64,000 bases of DNA from Dyadobacter sp. Leaf189 (GCF_001424405.1 NZ_LMPS01000007.1:186268-250267), one strand, 5' to 3'; shown: positions 15,430 to 24,527, counted from the stretch's first letter. Notes: generated by a model not told the origin, from the sequence alone. Program-made: numbers and translations.

Positions 15430-18400
15430 TCAGCGGGTCATCTCCGCAAGTACATTCCTCGCCTGATCTATACTTTGTACATCTTCGCAGATCAGGATCA
15501 GCTTGCCTTTCTGGTCCTTTAATGAGATCTTCTGAGGATGTTTTTTAATGTAATCGATCACCTGTCCGAACCGGGCTGACTGAAAGAATTCGTCATTCTG
15601 CGAAGTAACGAAGTATCCTTTCATTGTATTGCTCTTCAAAGTCAGTTTTTCGAGGTGCAAAGTCTCTGCTTCCCAGCGCAAACGAACGGTTTTTAACAAA
15701 TCCTGAACTTCCTTTGGAATCGGTCCGAAACGGTCCAGTATCTCCTGTTCAAATTTCGAAAGTTCGTCTTCTGTTCCGATGTTGTCGAGGCGGGTATATA
15801 ACGACAGTCTTTCTGAAATATTTTTAACATAACCGTCGGGAATCAAAGTCGCAAAATCGGTTTCGATCTGCGTATCCGGTACCAGCTTTTTAGGCAGTCC
15901 CAATGCATTTGCAAACAGGTCTTTAAACTCGTTATTTTTCAATTCCTGAACTGCTTCGTCGAGCATTTTGTGGTAAAGCTCATAGCCGAGATCATTTACA
16001 AAACCGCTCTGCTCTGCACCAAGCAGGTTACCCGCCCCACGAATATCCAGGTCGCGCATCGCAACCTTGAAGCCGTCGCCCAGATCCGAGAATTCTTCCA
16101 GCGTCTGCAAACGTTTACGCGAATCGCTGGCCAGTGTCGAAGCATTTGGTGTAAGCAAATAGCAGAATGCCTTCCGGTTAGATCGTCCTACCCGGCCGCG
16201 CATCTGGTGCAGGTCCGAAAGTCCGAACATATGCGCAGAGTTGATAATGATGGTGTTTGCATTGGCAATGTCAATCCCGGATTCAATGATGTTGGTTGAA
16301 ACCAGCACGTCATATTCCCCTTCTATAAAGCCCACCATCACTTTTTCAAGCTTGTCGCCGTCCATTTGTCCGTGTGCTACTCCAATTCTTACATCGGGAA
16401 CAAGCCTCAGGATAATATTCGCAATTGACTCAATGTCATTTACACGGTTATGTACAAAAAAGACCTGACCGCCGCGGTTTACCTCGAAGCTGATCGCATC
16501 ACGGATAAACTCTTCGCTGAAAGTATGTATTTCGGTAGTTACCGGCTGTCTGTTTGGCGGTGGAGTGGCGATAACAGAAAGGTCACGCGCTCCCATTAAC
16601 GAAAAGTGCAGCGTTCTTGGGATCGGCGTAGCCGTAAGTGTCAGCACGTCCACATTGACGCGCATTTCCTTCAAGCGATCTTTGGCTTTCACACCAAACT
16701 TCTGCTCTTCGTCGATAACCAGCAGACCCAGGTCCTTGAATTTTACATCTTTATTCAAAATCCGGTGCGTACCGATCAGGATATCAATTTTACCTTCCTC
16801 GGCTTCTTTCAATGTTTCCTTGATCTGTTTGGGACTCTTGAAACGATTGATATACCCAACCCGCGCCGGGAAATCTGACAAACGCTCGCTGAATGTTTTA
16901 TAGTGCTGCATCGCCAGAATGGTAGTTGGTACCAGTACGGCAACCTGCTTGCTGTCACAAACTGCCTTAAATGCAGCGCGGATTGCGATTTCAGTTTTAC
17001 CAAAACCAACATCACCGCATACCAGCCTGTCCATCGGATGCGCCTTTTCCATATCCTCTTTCACATTCGAAGTTGCAGTCGCCTGATCGGGCGTATCCTC
17101 ATACAAAAAGGAAGATTCGAGCTCCGCCTGCATATAGTTGTCTGGCGAATATTGAAAACCAGGAGCTTGCCGGCGCTTTGCGTACAATGCAATAAGCTCG
17201 TGCGCAATATCTTTAAGCTGCTTTTTAACTTTCGATTTTTTCGCCTCCCATTCACCAGAACCCAGCTTGCTCATGGAAGGAGGGTTACCTTCCTTTCCAG
17301 TGTATTTGGCGATTTTGTGAAGGTTATGCACACTTACATATAGCAAATCATTGTCCCGGTAAATGAGCCGGATCGCCTCCTGTTGCGTTCCATTTACATC
17401 TTTACGCTCCAAACCTGCAAACCGGCCGATACCATAATCCACGTGCGTAACGAAATCGCCGGGTTGAAGGGATTTGAGTTCTTTTAAAGTGATTGCTTTC
17501 GACTTGGAGAACTTATCCTTTAAACGGTATTTATGAAAACGTGCAAAAATCTGGTGATCGGTGTAACAGGCAACTTTTACATTTTCGTCTATAAAACCTT
17601 CCCGCAGCGAAATATGCATGGGTTGAAACTTGACAAATGGGTCAAGGTCTTCAAAAATGCGTTCAAGCCGGTCCAGTTGCTTCGGTTGCTCGGCTACGAT
17701 TACATTTACAAACCCTTTACTCTGGTTTTCAGACAAATCGTCGAGTAACCTTTTGAAATCTTTGTTAAACGAAGGCTGCGGCTTGGAAGAATAGGGGATT
17801 TTAACCTCTGTTTTAAAATAAAACTTCCGGCCAAACTCGACGGTCTTGTACTTCTTCACCTGAGCAAGAAACCCGCGCCTTGTTTCAAACAGTGCCTGCG
17901 GGTTGGAAACGATCTGAACACCGCCGCCGGTAGCGTCTTGCAGTGCTTTTTCAGCTTTTTCAAAGCATTTCTCGATTACTTCCAGCGTCAGCTCCGCATC
18001 TTTGAACCAAATAGTGGTTTCCCCGGAAAAGAAATTCAAAAAGGACTCTCTTGTTTCGTGAGACAGTCTTTGCTGAATGTCCGGTACAATGTTGATCTGC
18101 TTCGAACTTTCAATGGAAAGCTGCGTATCGGGGTCGAAAGAACGGATACTTTCAACCTCGTCGCCAAAAAGCTCGATACGGAACGGATGTTCGTTGGCAA
18201 ATGAAAATACGTCGATAATACCTCCGCGCACAGAAAACTGTCCTGCCTCAAAAACGAAATCGGTTATTTCAAATCCGTAGCTCGTCAAAAATTCGGTAAG
18301 GAACGAGGGGTCCAGCTTTTCGCCTACTTTCACCGAGAATGTATTCGCGATCAGCGAGCGTTTGTTGATAACTTTCTCAAACAGCGCCTCCGGATAAGTG

Positions 18401-18777
18401 ACAACCTGAATGGGGGTAGACCGGCCCGTATTAAGCTTGTTCAGGATTTCACCCCGCATCAGCACATTGGCATTGTCCACCTCTTCGTAATGGTAAGGCC
18501 GTTTGTAGGATGTGGGGTAGAAAAGTACTTCAGAGCCAGCCAGCAGGTTTTGCAGGTCGTTCTGAAAATAAGCAGCCTCGTCACGGTCGCTTAATATATA
18601 GAGTGCCGGACTTTTTTTGCGTTGCTGTACTGCCGCAGATACCACTGCGTCCAGGCTTCCAACAAGTCCTTTGATTTGGATATGGGAGGATTCCGGGCTC
18701 TTTGAACCGATCTGCTCCATCAACAGATTCATGTATCCGTCGCCCCCGTATAGTGTTAATAAGTCCTTAACTTCCAA
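15430..18777 (-). CDS. mfd: Transcription-repair coupling factor
   Basis: A 1115-residue ATPase that removes RNA polymerase stalled at DNA lesions and recruits the excision-repair enzymes. The N-terminal UvrB-like part is followed by the RNA-polymerase-interaction domain around residue 440 (GDFVTHVDYGIGRFAGLERK). The helicase has Walker A GDVGFGKTEIAIRAA, the DEEQ box in VIDEEQKFGVKAKDR, TATPIPRT and the relay motif MRGRVGRSNRKAFCYLL. The C-terminal TRCF domain starts around LGLPKKLVPDTQIETDFATLIPD in two stretches. Length and order match the family. It stands alone downstream of a 215-base gap. Confidence 0.97.
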   Translation of the reverse strand: MEVKDLLTLYGGDGYMNLLMEQIGSKSPESSHIQIKGLVGSLDAVVSAAVQQRKKSPALYILSDRDEAAYFQNDLQNLLAGSEVLFYPTSYKRPYHYEEVDNANVLMRGEILNKLNTGRSTPIQVVTYPEALFEKVINKRSLIANTFSVKVGEKLDPSFLTEFLTSYGFEITDFVFEAGQFSVRGGIIDVFSFANEHPFRIELFGDEVESIRSFDPDTQLSIESSKQINIVPDIQQRLSHETRESFLNFFSGETTIWFKDAELTLEVIEKCFEKAEKALQDATGGGVQIVSNPQALFETRRGFLAQVKKYKTVEFGRKFYFKTEVKIPYSSKPQPSFNKDFKRLLDDLSENQSKGFVNVIVAEQPKQLDRLERIFEDLDPFVKFQPMHISLREGFIDENVKVACYTDHQIFARFHKYRLKDKFSKSKAITLKELKSLQPGDFVTHVDYGIGRFAGLERKDVNGTQQEAIRLIYRDNDLLYVSVHNLHKIAKYTGKEGNPPSMSKLGSGEWEAKKSKVKKQLKDIAHELIALYAKRRQAPGFQYSPDNYMQAELESSFLYEDTPDQATATSNVKEDMEKAHPMDRLVCGDVGFGKTEIAIRAAFKAVCDSKQVAVLVPTTILAMQHYKTFSERLSDFPARVGYINRFKSPKQIKETLKEAEEGKIDILIGTHRILNKDVKFKDLGLLVIDEEQKFGVKAKDRLKEMRVNVDVLTLTATPIPRTLHFSLMGARDLSVIATPPPNRQPVTTEIHTFSEEFIRDAISFEVNRGGQVFFVHNRVNDIESIANIILRLVPDVRIGVAHGQMDGDKLEKVMVGFIEGEYDVLVSTNIIESGIDIANANTIIINSAHMFGLSDLHQMRGRVGRSNRKAFCYLLTPNASTLASDSRKRLQTLEEFSDLGDGFKVAMRDLDIRGAGNLLGAEQSGFVNDLGYELYHKMLDEAVQELKNNEFKDLFANALGLPKKLVPDTQIETDFATLIPDGYVKNISERLSLYTRLDNIGTEDELSKFEQEILDRFGPIPKEVQDLLKTVRLRWEAETLHLEKLTLKSNTMKGYFVTSQNDEFFQSARFGQVIDYIKKHPQKISLKDQKGKLILICEDVQSIDQARNVLAEMTR

Positions 18778-19022
18778 GTATTTTCAAATTAATCGCGGCT
18801 GTTGCCGACTGTGAATTTAAACGCAAAAAGCCGTTTCGGGGATTTTCCCGACCGGCAAGCTTCATAACACCAGCTTCGGAAATTTCGTTTGCAGTTGTTC
18901 GTGACTACAAAAATAAGACCAAAGGTCTGAGCTTACAAGTTACCGTTTCGTTAAGAGCCCTGGCATTTCGTGTCTATATTCGCATATTCTCCATGCATTT
19001 CAGGTGTATCAATGCGATAAAA

Positions 19023-19637
19023 ATGATCGACTGGCTCAACAAAATGGTATCCCTCGGGATATTTGTAACCACACCTCTGGAAATCCTTGGCTTTGTGACT
19101 GGTGCGATCTGTGTTTATCTCAACACCCGGCAGAATGTACTCGGCTGGTTTTTTGGGATCATCAATGCCGTTTTATATGCCGCTGTTTTCTGGCAGGTAA
19201 GATTGTATGCCGATATGGGCTTGCAGGGTTACTACTTTCTTACAAGCATTTACGGCTGGTGGATGTGGAAGTTCGGGGGAGTTGACCGGAACGAGTTACA
19301 GGTAACATTTACCCCACGCAGGCTGTACCCAATTTTTGTTATTATCTTCATCGTTGCCACCATTTCCTGGGGATTTTTACTCGAAAAATTCACCAATGCA
19401 AGTTTTACCTATGTTGATTCTGCATTGACAGTTGCGAGCCTGATCGGGCAATGGATGATGGCGAGAAAGTACCTGGAAAACTGGCTGGTGTGGATAGCCG
19501 CAGATGCCTGTTATGTGATTATGTACTTCTACAAATTCCTGAACCTTACCGCATTACTCTACTTCGTCTTTCTTATACTGGCGATGATGGGATATGCGAA
19601 GTGGCGGAGGAGTGTTTTGGAAAATGGAAGATCTTAG
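19023..19637 (+). CDS. pnuC: PnuC-family nicotinamide riboside (or related vitamin) transporter
   Basis: A 204-residue inner-membrane protein with about seven hydrophobic helices. The PnuC motifs are visible: LNTRQNVLGWFFGIINAVLYA near residue 40 in two parts, and YYFLTSIYGWWMWKFGG near residue 75. Members carry nicotinamide riboside, riboflavin or thiamine across the membrane by facilitated diffusion. Without a riboswitch or a neighbouring kinase the substrate cannot be assigned. I saw no TPP or FMN riboswitch in the upstream 215 bases. The ATG at 19023 (MIDWLNK) was preferred to one ten codons earlier. Confidence 0.88.
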   Translation: MIDWLNKMVSLGIFVTTPLEILGFVTGAICVYLNTRQNVLGWFFGIINAVLYAAVFWQVRLYADMGLQGYYFLTSIYGWWMWKFGGVDRNELQVTFTPRRLYPIFVIIFIVATISWGFLLEKFTNASFTYVDSALTVASLIGQWMMARKYLENWLVWIAADACYVIMYFYKFLNLTALLYFVFLILAMMGYAKWRRSVLENGRS

Positions 19638-19645
19638 GGCAAAGG

Positions 19646-19661
19646 TGTCAATTAATTGACA
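19646..19661. repeat. Perfect 16-bp palindrome between convergent genes
   Basis: TGTCAATTAATTGACA is fully self-complementary and lies in the 47-base gap between the pnuC and barstar-like stop codons, flanked by GGCA and TGCC. It has no T-run, so it may be a weak hairpin or a protein site. Confidence 0.5.
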
Positions 19662-19684
19662 ACCAATGCCAATAATTCCCCTGT

Positions 19685-20125
19685 CTAAATTTCCCCAAAT
19701 GGTATCTCCTGCTCTTCCAGCAGCGCTTTAATGCGGTCGGATTCCTGGAAAACAATTCGTAATTCCTTTTTTTCAACGCCTTCTTCATCGTCAAGCCACT
19801 TCCAGTCTTCGGCAGTAGCGTCGAGTATGTCGATAACAGTAAGGATTTTGTCCCGTGATTTTTCTTTCGACAGCCACTCAGCCGAGCTGCTGATGTAAAT
19901 GATGATTTGCTTTGAACCAATCCACGAAAGGTCATTCAGCATTTCGTCCAGATCTTCCAGGCTGGTACCCTCGTAATCAGGAAACTGCAAAGCTTCTGCG
20001 AGTTGGGCATTAAAATCTTTGAAAGAGAGCGCTCTTGTCCCGTCGATATGGGCTATCACTGCCGCGTGGAAGGTTTTCTGGACTTCCGTTTCGTCCGCTG
20101 CAACCAGAAAGTGTGTGTTCTTCAT
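19685..20125 (-). CDS. Barstar-like protein (RNase inhibitor family)
   Basis: A 146-residue acidic soluble protein. The central IDGTRALSFKDFNAQLAEAL, followed by FPDYEGTSLEDLDEMLNDLSWI and IIIYISSSAEWL, is the barstar pattern: helix, then the acidic barnase-facing helix with aspartates, then a strand. Barstars inhibit barnase-like ribonucleases and serve as immunity proteins for toxins. No ribonuclease gene is visible nearby. It begins two bases after the stop of the sugar-isomerase gene, so it belongs to the end of that operon. Whether it inhibits a distant RNase or has another role is unknown. Confidence 0.75.
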   Translation of the reverse strand: MKNTHFLVAADETEVQKTFHAAVIAHIDGTRALSFKDFNAQLAEALQFPDYEGTSLEDLDEMLNDLSWIGSKQIIIYISSSAEWLSKEKSRDKILTVIDILDATAEDWKWLDDEEGVEKKELRIVFQESDRIKALLEEQEIPFGEI

Positions 20126-20127
20126 AC

Positions 20128-21051
20128 CTATTTTAAATATCGTTTTCTGAATAAATGCATCATATGCACATTAATAGCCCATTGATCCGCGATCGGCTGG
20201 TGTGTAAAAGGAACTGTGGGCAGATAATTAGGCGGACCGAACTCTGTCAGAACAGTCAACGTTTCGCCGCTTTTTATTTTTTGTTCCACCACCGCATCCC
20301 ACCACGCTAAATGCGCCTTCACAGCCGCTTCCCACTCCGGTGCCCGCGGATCATTTACCTGCGGTCCCTCCTCGTGCCCGATGCGCGAGTGAATGTGTCC
20401 GGTGCGGGATAATGCGAGTTTAACAGTTTCCTGTTGATCCTGCAACAAACTTTCATGCACATTACACCAATGTGAAATATCCAGTGTCAATCGCAATTCG
20501 GGATTTTTCTCCATAAACTCCCTCGCAATATGCGCAGCGAAAAGCATTCTGCCTCTATGCGTTTCGTGGTAAATGGGAATGCCCGTTTTGGCAGTTGCAG
20601 CAGTAGTATGGTCTATAAAAGCCTTGTTTTGTTCATAAGTGAAAAAATCCTTTCCGCTGTGGCAGTTGATATAAAGGGGTTTTTGCTCATACTCCGTGGT
20701 CGCTGCATTGATCTGCCTTTTGAATATATCCAGATGAGCGGCGTACTCTTTCTCCGCCGAGCCGCACAGGAAACCCACATCCAGACTGTACTTTTTCAAA
20801 GCTGTAAAAAGGTCTTTTTGCTTTTCTTTAGTACCAGGCCACCAGATTTCCAGTCCATCATAACCTTCTTTTTTGATCGCTGCGCAAAAAGCGTCCGTAT
20901 TTCCAACAAAGCCCCAATTGGTGCCAAAAATTTTGAGTGAAAGTTTATTATCAAACTGAAATGGCGCTTTTTCTGCATCTGAGATCGCCTCAAAGCCTGT
21001 TAAAACTCCTGCGGTGGCAATGGCACTGCTCATAAATTTCCGACGGTTCAT
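20128..21051 (-). CDS. Exported sugar phosphate isomerase/epimerase-like TIM-barrel protein
   Basis: 307 residues starting MNRRKFMSSAIATAG, a Tat-type signal, so the protein probably folds before export to the periplasm. The mature part is a xylose-isomerase-like TIM barrel: FGTNWGFVGNTDAFCAAIKK, YDGLEIWWPG, LYINCHSGKDFF, IPIYHETHRGRML, LTLDISHWCNVHE, and VLTEFGPP near the end provide the usual metal-binding His, Glu and Asp. It starts one base after the stop of the cytochrome/LRR gene (TAACATG) and so is translationally linked. The exact substrate is unknown; the context suggests sugar breakdown. Confidence 0.82.
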   Translation of the reverse strand: MNRRKFMSSAIATAGVLTGFEAISDAEKAPFQFDNKLSLKIFGTNWGFVGNTDAFCAAIKKEGYDGLEIWWPGTKEKQKDLFTALKKYSLDVGFLCGSAEKEYAAHLDIFKRQINAATTEYEQKPLYINCHSGKDFFTYEQNKAFIDHTTAATAKTGIPIYHETHRGRMLFAAHIAREFMEKNPELRLTLDISHWCNVHESLLQDQQETVKLALSRTGHIHSRIGHEEGPQVNDPRAPEWEAAVKAHLAWWDAVVEQKIKSGETLTVLTEFGPPNYLPTVPFTHQPIADQWAINVHMMHLFRKRYLK

Positions 21052-21052
21052 G

Positions 21053-22546
21053 TTATTGTTTTTTGACTTCTTCTTTGCCGGTCGAATCACCAGCTTTTAA
21101 AAACTGCGCTACCGCCGCCTCATTGAATCCATTTACCACCATTAAATTGGGATTTTCTCTCCCCGTCTGGCTCACGGCACTGTCCGTCACTGCCGACTGC
21201 CAGACGTAAACTGACTTTACAGATTTCATCCCGGCAATCATTTTCAAACCCGCGTCACCTACTTTGGTATCTACAATATTGACGTATTCGAGGTAAGGGA
21301 GCGGCTTTAATGCAGCTATACCTTTGTCGGTAACCGAGGTATGTTCGAGATGTAGCTTGCTGAGGTTAGGAAATTTGGCAATCTGCTGAACCCCGGCGTC
21401 GGTGATTTGGGTACCGCCCAGTTTCAGCCAGGTGATTTGTTGAGCTACCGGTTGCAGAAGCTCCATTTGTTTGTCGCTGAACGCAGGCAGGTTCACCGCG
21501 CTTATTTCGAGTAAGTTCTGGTCTTGCGACAAAGTGTTTACAATCAGTCCGGTTTTCCGGAGATTTTCGATCGCCTGCTCATTTGCTTTGGGCACTTTCA
21601 GGCTAAGTACTGCAGATCCCTGCGCCTGACTCGCCCCCGCCGGAGCCTCCTTGCCCAATGACGCCAATGCAGGTTTAACTGCCTCGGACACGGTAAGCTG
21701 TGCTACTTTCTTGTCTGCCGATGCACCCTGGTCGATCCACCAGGAAAGCAATGCGATCTGGTCAGTCGTGAGCTGCGGCTTGCCTTTGGGCGGCATGTGA
21801 TCGTCATCATTTTCGGGTAAAAGGCACCGCCTGATCATATCACTTTCAGCGCCTTTGCCAGCCACCAAAGCCGGCCCGCCTTCCCCGCCTTTCATCAGCA
21901 ATGCAAGCTGGTCCATTCGCAAATCGCCCTTGCTCTTGCTCGCGCTGTGGCATTGCACACATTTCGCTTCCAAAATGGGTTGTACAATGTCGGTGTATAC
22001 AACAGCCTGCTGCACATCTGCAATCGGTTTGATTTCAGTACTTTTTTCTTGCAAGGGCGGCAAGCCTGCAAGTCCGCGGAATGGTTCGGGAGTATACTGC
22101 GTCAGGTAACCTGCGCCGTGCGTAAGCGAGCCGCCGTCGTGCCCGGCGCTCAGTGTCAGGATCGTAGCTATCAAAATAGCGGGCAGGTAGATCATCTTTC
22201 CCGAAGGTACCGCTTTTGATAGCCGGTCGGACTTGACGAGCCAGGCTGCCCAGGCAAAAATCGCGACACCGATTCCTTTCCACATGTGGTTGTTCAGCAA
22301 ATCCACGTCATAACCGCCGCTTAGGGAGAGGAGATAACCCGCAATGCAGGCGATGGTGGCGGTAACAGCAGACCAAAACAGGATGAAAACGACAGTACCC
22401 TCGCTCACATTGACCTTACCCCATCGCCGACCAATTTCAAGGACAGCGGCAATCAATAAAAAACCGATAGGGAAGTGGACGATCGCCGGGTGGAACCTGC
22501 CAATGAAGGTAACCCACGACGAATCCTGAAGTAGAATGTAGTGCAT
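21053..22546 (-). CDS. DUF2231 membrane / PSCyt1 cytochrome c / LRR fusion protein
   Basis: 497 residues in three parts. Residues 1-140 are a four-helix membrane region of the DUF2231 type (RFHPAIVHFPIGFLLIAAVLE). Residues about 180-280 are a planctomycete-type cytochrome c with the haem motif CVQCH (196-200) and distal MPPKGKPQLT. The C-terminus from about 330 is a set of leucine-rich repeats (LTxITDAGVQQIAKFPNLSKL-like pattern, three copies). This combination occurs in operons with DUF1501 and PSD1 proteins in Planctomycetes, Verrucomicrobia and Cytophagales. It would sit in the inner membrane with the haem in the periplasm. Its redox partner is unknown. Confidence 0.82.
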   Translation of the reverse strand: MHYILLQDSSWVTFIGRFHPAIVHFPIGFLLIAAVLEIGRRWGKVNVSEGTVVFILFWSAVTATIACIAGYLLSLSGGYDVDLLNNHMWKGIGVAIFAWAAWLVKSDRLSKAVPSGKMIYLPAILIATILTLSAGHDGGSLTHGAGYLTQYTPEPFRGLAGLPPLQEKSTEIKPIADVQQAVVYTDIVQPILEAKCVQCHSASKSKGDLRMDQLALLMKGGEGGPALVAGKGAESDMIRRCLLPENDDDHMPPKGKPQLTTDQIALLSWWIDQGASADKKVAQLTVSEAVKPALASLGKEAPAGASQAQGSAVLSLKVPKANEQAIENLRKTGLIVNTLSQDQNLLEISAVNLPAFSDKQMELLQPVAQQITWLKLGGTQITDAGVQQIAKFPNLSKLHLEHTSVTDKGIAALKPLPYLEYVNIVDTKVGDAGLKMIAGMKSVKSVYVWQSAVTDSAVSQTGRENPNLMVVNGFNEAAVAQFLKAGDSTGKEEVKKQ

Positions 22547-22590
22547 TTATAAAGGGTTTAGTATCAATCCTGATGCTGCGTATAACCGGC

Positions 22591-22914
22591 TTATTGGAGC
22601 CTGAAAACCTCGGGCAATGCAAATACCTGAGGGGAATTGTCTCCATTTACATCCATGATATCTGCCATATAGTCCCACCATTTTTTCATAATCGGCAATG
22701 CGGCCAGTCCGGAGGTAGTATCACCTTCTTTCAACTTCTGAAAAGCAAAGAGGGCCAATGTTTTTTCGTCAAGAAATATATAGTATTCCAACAATCCGGC
22801 ATTTTTCAAAAGTGCTGTAAGCTCCGGCCAGATTTCATCGTGGCGCTTTTTATATTCTTTTTCAAAACCCGGTTTTAGCTGCATCCGGAAAGCCTTAATC
22901 GTTGTATTTTCCAT
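22591..22914 (-). CDS. L-rhamnose mutarotase-like protein
   Basis: A 107-residue protein of the RhaM/RhaU fold (dimeric ferredoxin-like barrel). IKAFRMQLKPGFEKEYKKRH, a catalytic-type His in KRHDEIWPEL, YYIFLDEKTLALFAF and IMKKWWDYMADIMDVN match the family, which interconverts the alpha and beta anomers of L-rhamnose. Length is close to that of E. coli RhaM. It lies 13 bases from the DUF1501 gene stop and 44 bases from the next gene, in the same operon. A rhamnose or fucose-related pathway is suggested, not proven. Confidence 0.82.
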   Translation of the reverse strand: MENTTIKAFRMQLKPGFEKEYKKRHDEIWPELTALLKNAGLLEYYIFLDEKTLALFAFQKLKEGDTTSGLAALPIMKKWWDYMADIMDVNGDNSPQVFALPEVFRLQ

Positions 22915-22927
22915 TATATCAAAAAAC

Positions 22928-24403
22928 CTAAGCGATAACTTCTTTAACTACTTTTCCTTCCGTATCAGTAAGCCGGAAGTTCCTGCCCTGAAAAGGATAG
23001 GTGAATTTTTCGTGGTCAAAACCCATTAAATGCAGGATAGTAGCTTGCAGATCGTGTACGTGGACCCTGCCTTTTGTACCATAATAACCCAGCTCGTCTG
23101 TTTCCCCGTGCGAAAAGCCCTGCTTCACACCGCCGCCCGCCATCCACATTGTGAATGCATCCAGATGATGGTCGCGACCCATAAACGGCATTACCAGCCC
23201 ATTCCGGTTTTCCTGCATTGGTGTGCGGCCAAACTCCGCGCCCCAGATGATCAGCGTTTCTTCCAAAAGGCCGCGCATCTTTAAATCTTTGATCAATGCG
23301 GCTACCGGCTGATCAGATTCCCTGCATTTCTGGCGCAAGCCTCCTTCCACGTTATGGTCTTTCGAGGTACCGTGCCCGTCCCAGCCCCAGTCAAACAGCT
23401 GAACAAAGCGGACATCGTTTTCAACCAGCTTTCTTGCAAGAAGACAGTTCATTGCAAAAGTACCCTCGCCGGGCTTTACCCCGTACATATCCAGTATAAA
23501 TTGCGGTTCCTTGGAAACATCCATCACTTCCGGTACTGACATCTGCATCCGGAAGGCCATTTCATACTGGCTAATCCGCGTCAGGATCTCAGGATCTTTT
23601 ACTTCTTCGTAAGTCTGTTTGTTAATCTCGTTGATCGCCTCAATGGTCTGCTTGCGCATATCGCGGTTCATTCCGCTTGGGTCACTCACATATAAAACGG
23701 GATCTCCGCCTGTGCGACATTGTACACCCTGGTATACAGAAGGTAAAAAGCCGCTTCCGTAAACACTTTTACCCGCGTCAGGCTGCTGCCCACCCGAAGC
23801 CAGTACAATAAACCCCGGCAGGTTTTGATTTTCAGATCCTAATCCATAAACCGACCACGCTCCCAAACTGGGCCGGCCGAGCCGTGCGCTGCCGGTATGC
23901 ATTAAAAGCTGGGCAGGGGCATGGTTGAACTGATCGGTATGCATTGCTTTGAGAAAGGTAATCTCATCAGCGACGGTCTGCAGGTAAGGTACATAGTCGG
24001 ACATCCAGGCGCCAGACTGTCCATATTGCGCAAAATGTCCCTGCGGACCCAGCATTTTTGGAACCCCCTGGATAAAGGCAAACTTCTTTCCTTCCAGGAA
24101 TTCGGCGGGACAATCTTTTCCGTGGTATTTGAGCAGTTCGGGTTTATAGTCAAAAAGCTCCAGCTGAGAGGGCGCGCCTGCCATGTGAATGTAAATCACG
24201 CGCTTCGCCTTGGGTGCAAACTGTGGGATTCGTGCCTTTGCAGCTTCGTCCGGCCGCGTGTTTGCTGCATTGGATGGGCCGCAGGAATCCAGCATTGTTC
24301 CCAATCCCAATGCGCCCAGCCCAAACCCGACCGACTGCAAGAAGTGCCTGCGGGTTTGATGCAGCAAAGAAGCATGTTGCAATTCTTTTATCAGCTTTTC
24401 CAT
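22928..24403 (-). CDS. DUF1501 (sulfatase-like) exported protein
   Basis: 491 residues with a twin-arginine signal (TRRHFLQSVGFGLGALGLG). The body has the alkaline-phosphatase/sulfatase-type layout seen in DUF1501: VIYIHMAGAPSQLELFDYKP, MHTDQFNHAPAQLLMHTG, FVQLFDWGWDGHGT, LIIWGAEFGRTPMQ, RDHHLDAFTMWMAGGGVKQG. The metal-ligand Asp and His residues are in place. Function is not established for the family, but genes almost always pair with a PSCyt1/DUF1549/DUF1553 gene, as here, the two being separated by the 12-bp tandem array. Confidence 0.88.
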   Translation of the reverse strand: MEKLIKELQHASLLHQTRRHFLQSVGFGLGALGLGTMLDSCGPSNAANTRPDEAAKARIPQFAPKAKRVIYIHMAGAPSQLELFDYKPELLKYHGKDCPAEFLEGKKFAFIQGVPKMLGPQGHFAQYGQSGAWMSDYVPYLQTVADEITFLKAMHTDQFNHAPAQLLMHTGSARLGRPSLGAWSVYGLGSENQNLPGFIVLASGGQQPDAGKSVYGSGFLPSVYQGVQCRTGGDPVLYVSDPSGMNRDMRKQTIEAINEINKQTYEEVKDPEILTRISQYEMAFRMQMSVPEVMDVSKEPQFILDMYGVKPGEGTFAMNCLLARKLVENDVRFVQLFDWGWDGHGTSKDHNVEGGLRQKCRESDQPVAALIKDLKMRGLLEETLIIWGAEFGRTPMQENRNGLVMPFMGRDHHLDAFTMWMAGGGVKQGFSHGETDELGYYGTKGRVHVHDLQATILHLMGFDHEKFTYPFQGRNFRLTDTEGKVVKEVIA

Positions 24404-24417
24404 CTTAATCTTTTAAT

Positions 24418-24437
24418 CCCCGGGCTGAAGCCCGGGG
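24418..24437. repeat. REP-like palindrome, GC-rich
   Basis: CCCCGGGCT (24418-24426) and AGCCCGGGG (24429-24437) are perfect inverted arms around GA. It starts 15 bases after the start codon side of the DUF1501 gene, in the intercistronic gap. Confidence 0.7.
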
Positions 24438-24499
24438 CAATGGATTTTTTGTTGTCCTGTTTTGGGATTTTCGGGCTGTGCCCTGAATCCTAAAATCTA

Positions 24500-24525
24500 T
24501 TTCCGTTGACTTCAGTCAACGGAAA
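24500..24525. repeat. REP-like palindrome next to the tandem array
   Basis: TTTCCGTTGACT (24500-24511) and AGTCAACGGAAA (24514-24525) are perfect 12-base inverted arms around TC. It is followed within three bases by the 12-bp tandem array. Confidence 0.75.
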
Positions 24526-24527
24526 CC

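Noticed and set aside
16903..17343. A 146-residue plus-strand frame inside mfd
   Set aside because: It is a shadow of the helicase region of mfd and rich in basic, low-sense sequence.
18778..19022. A TPP, FMN or NAD-type riboswitch upstream of pnuC
   Set aside because: I could not find the conserved cores (such as CTGAGA for TPP) in this interval.
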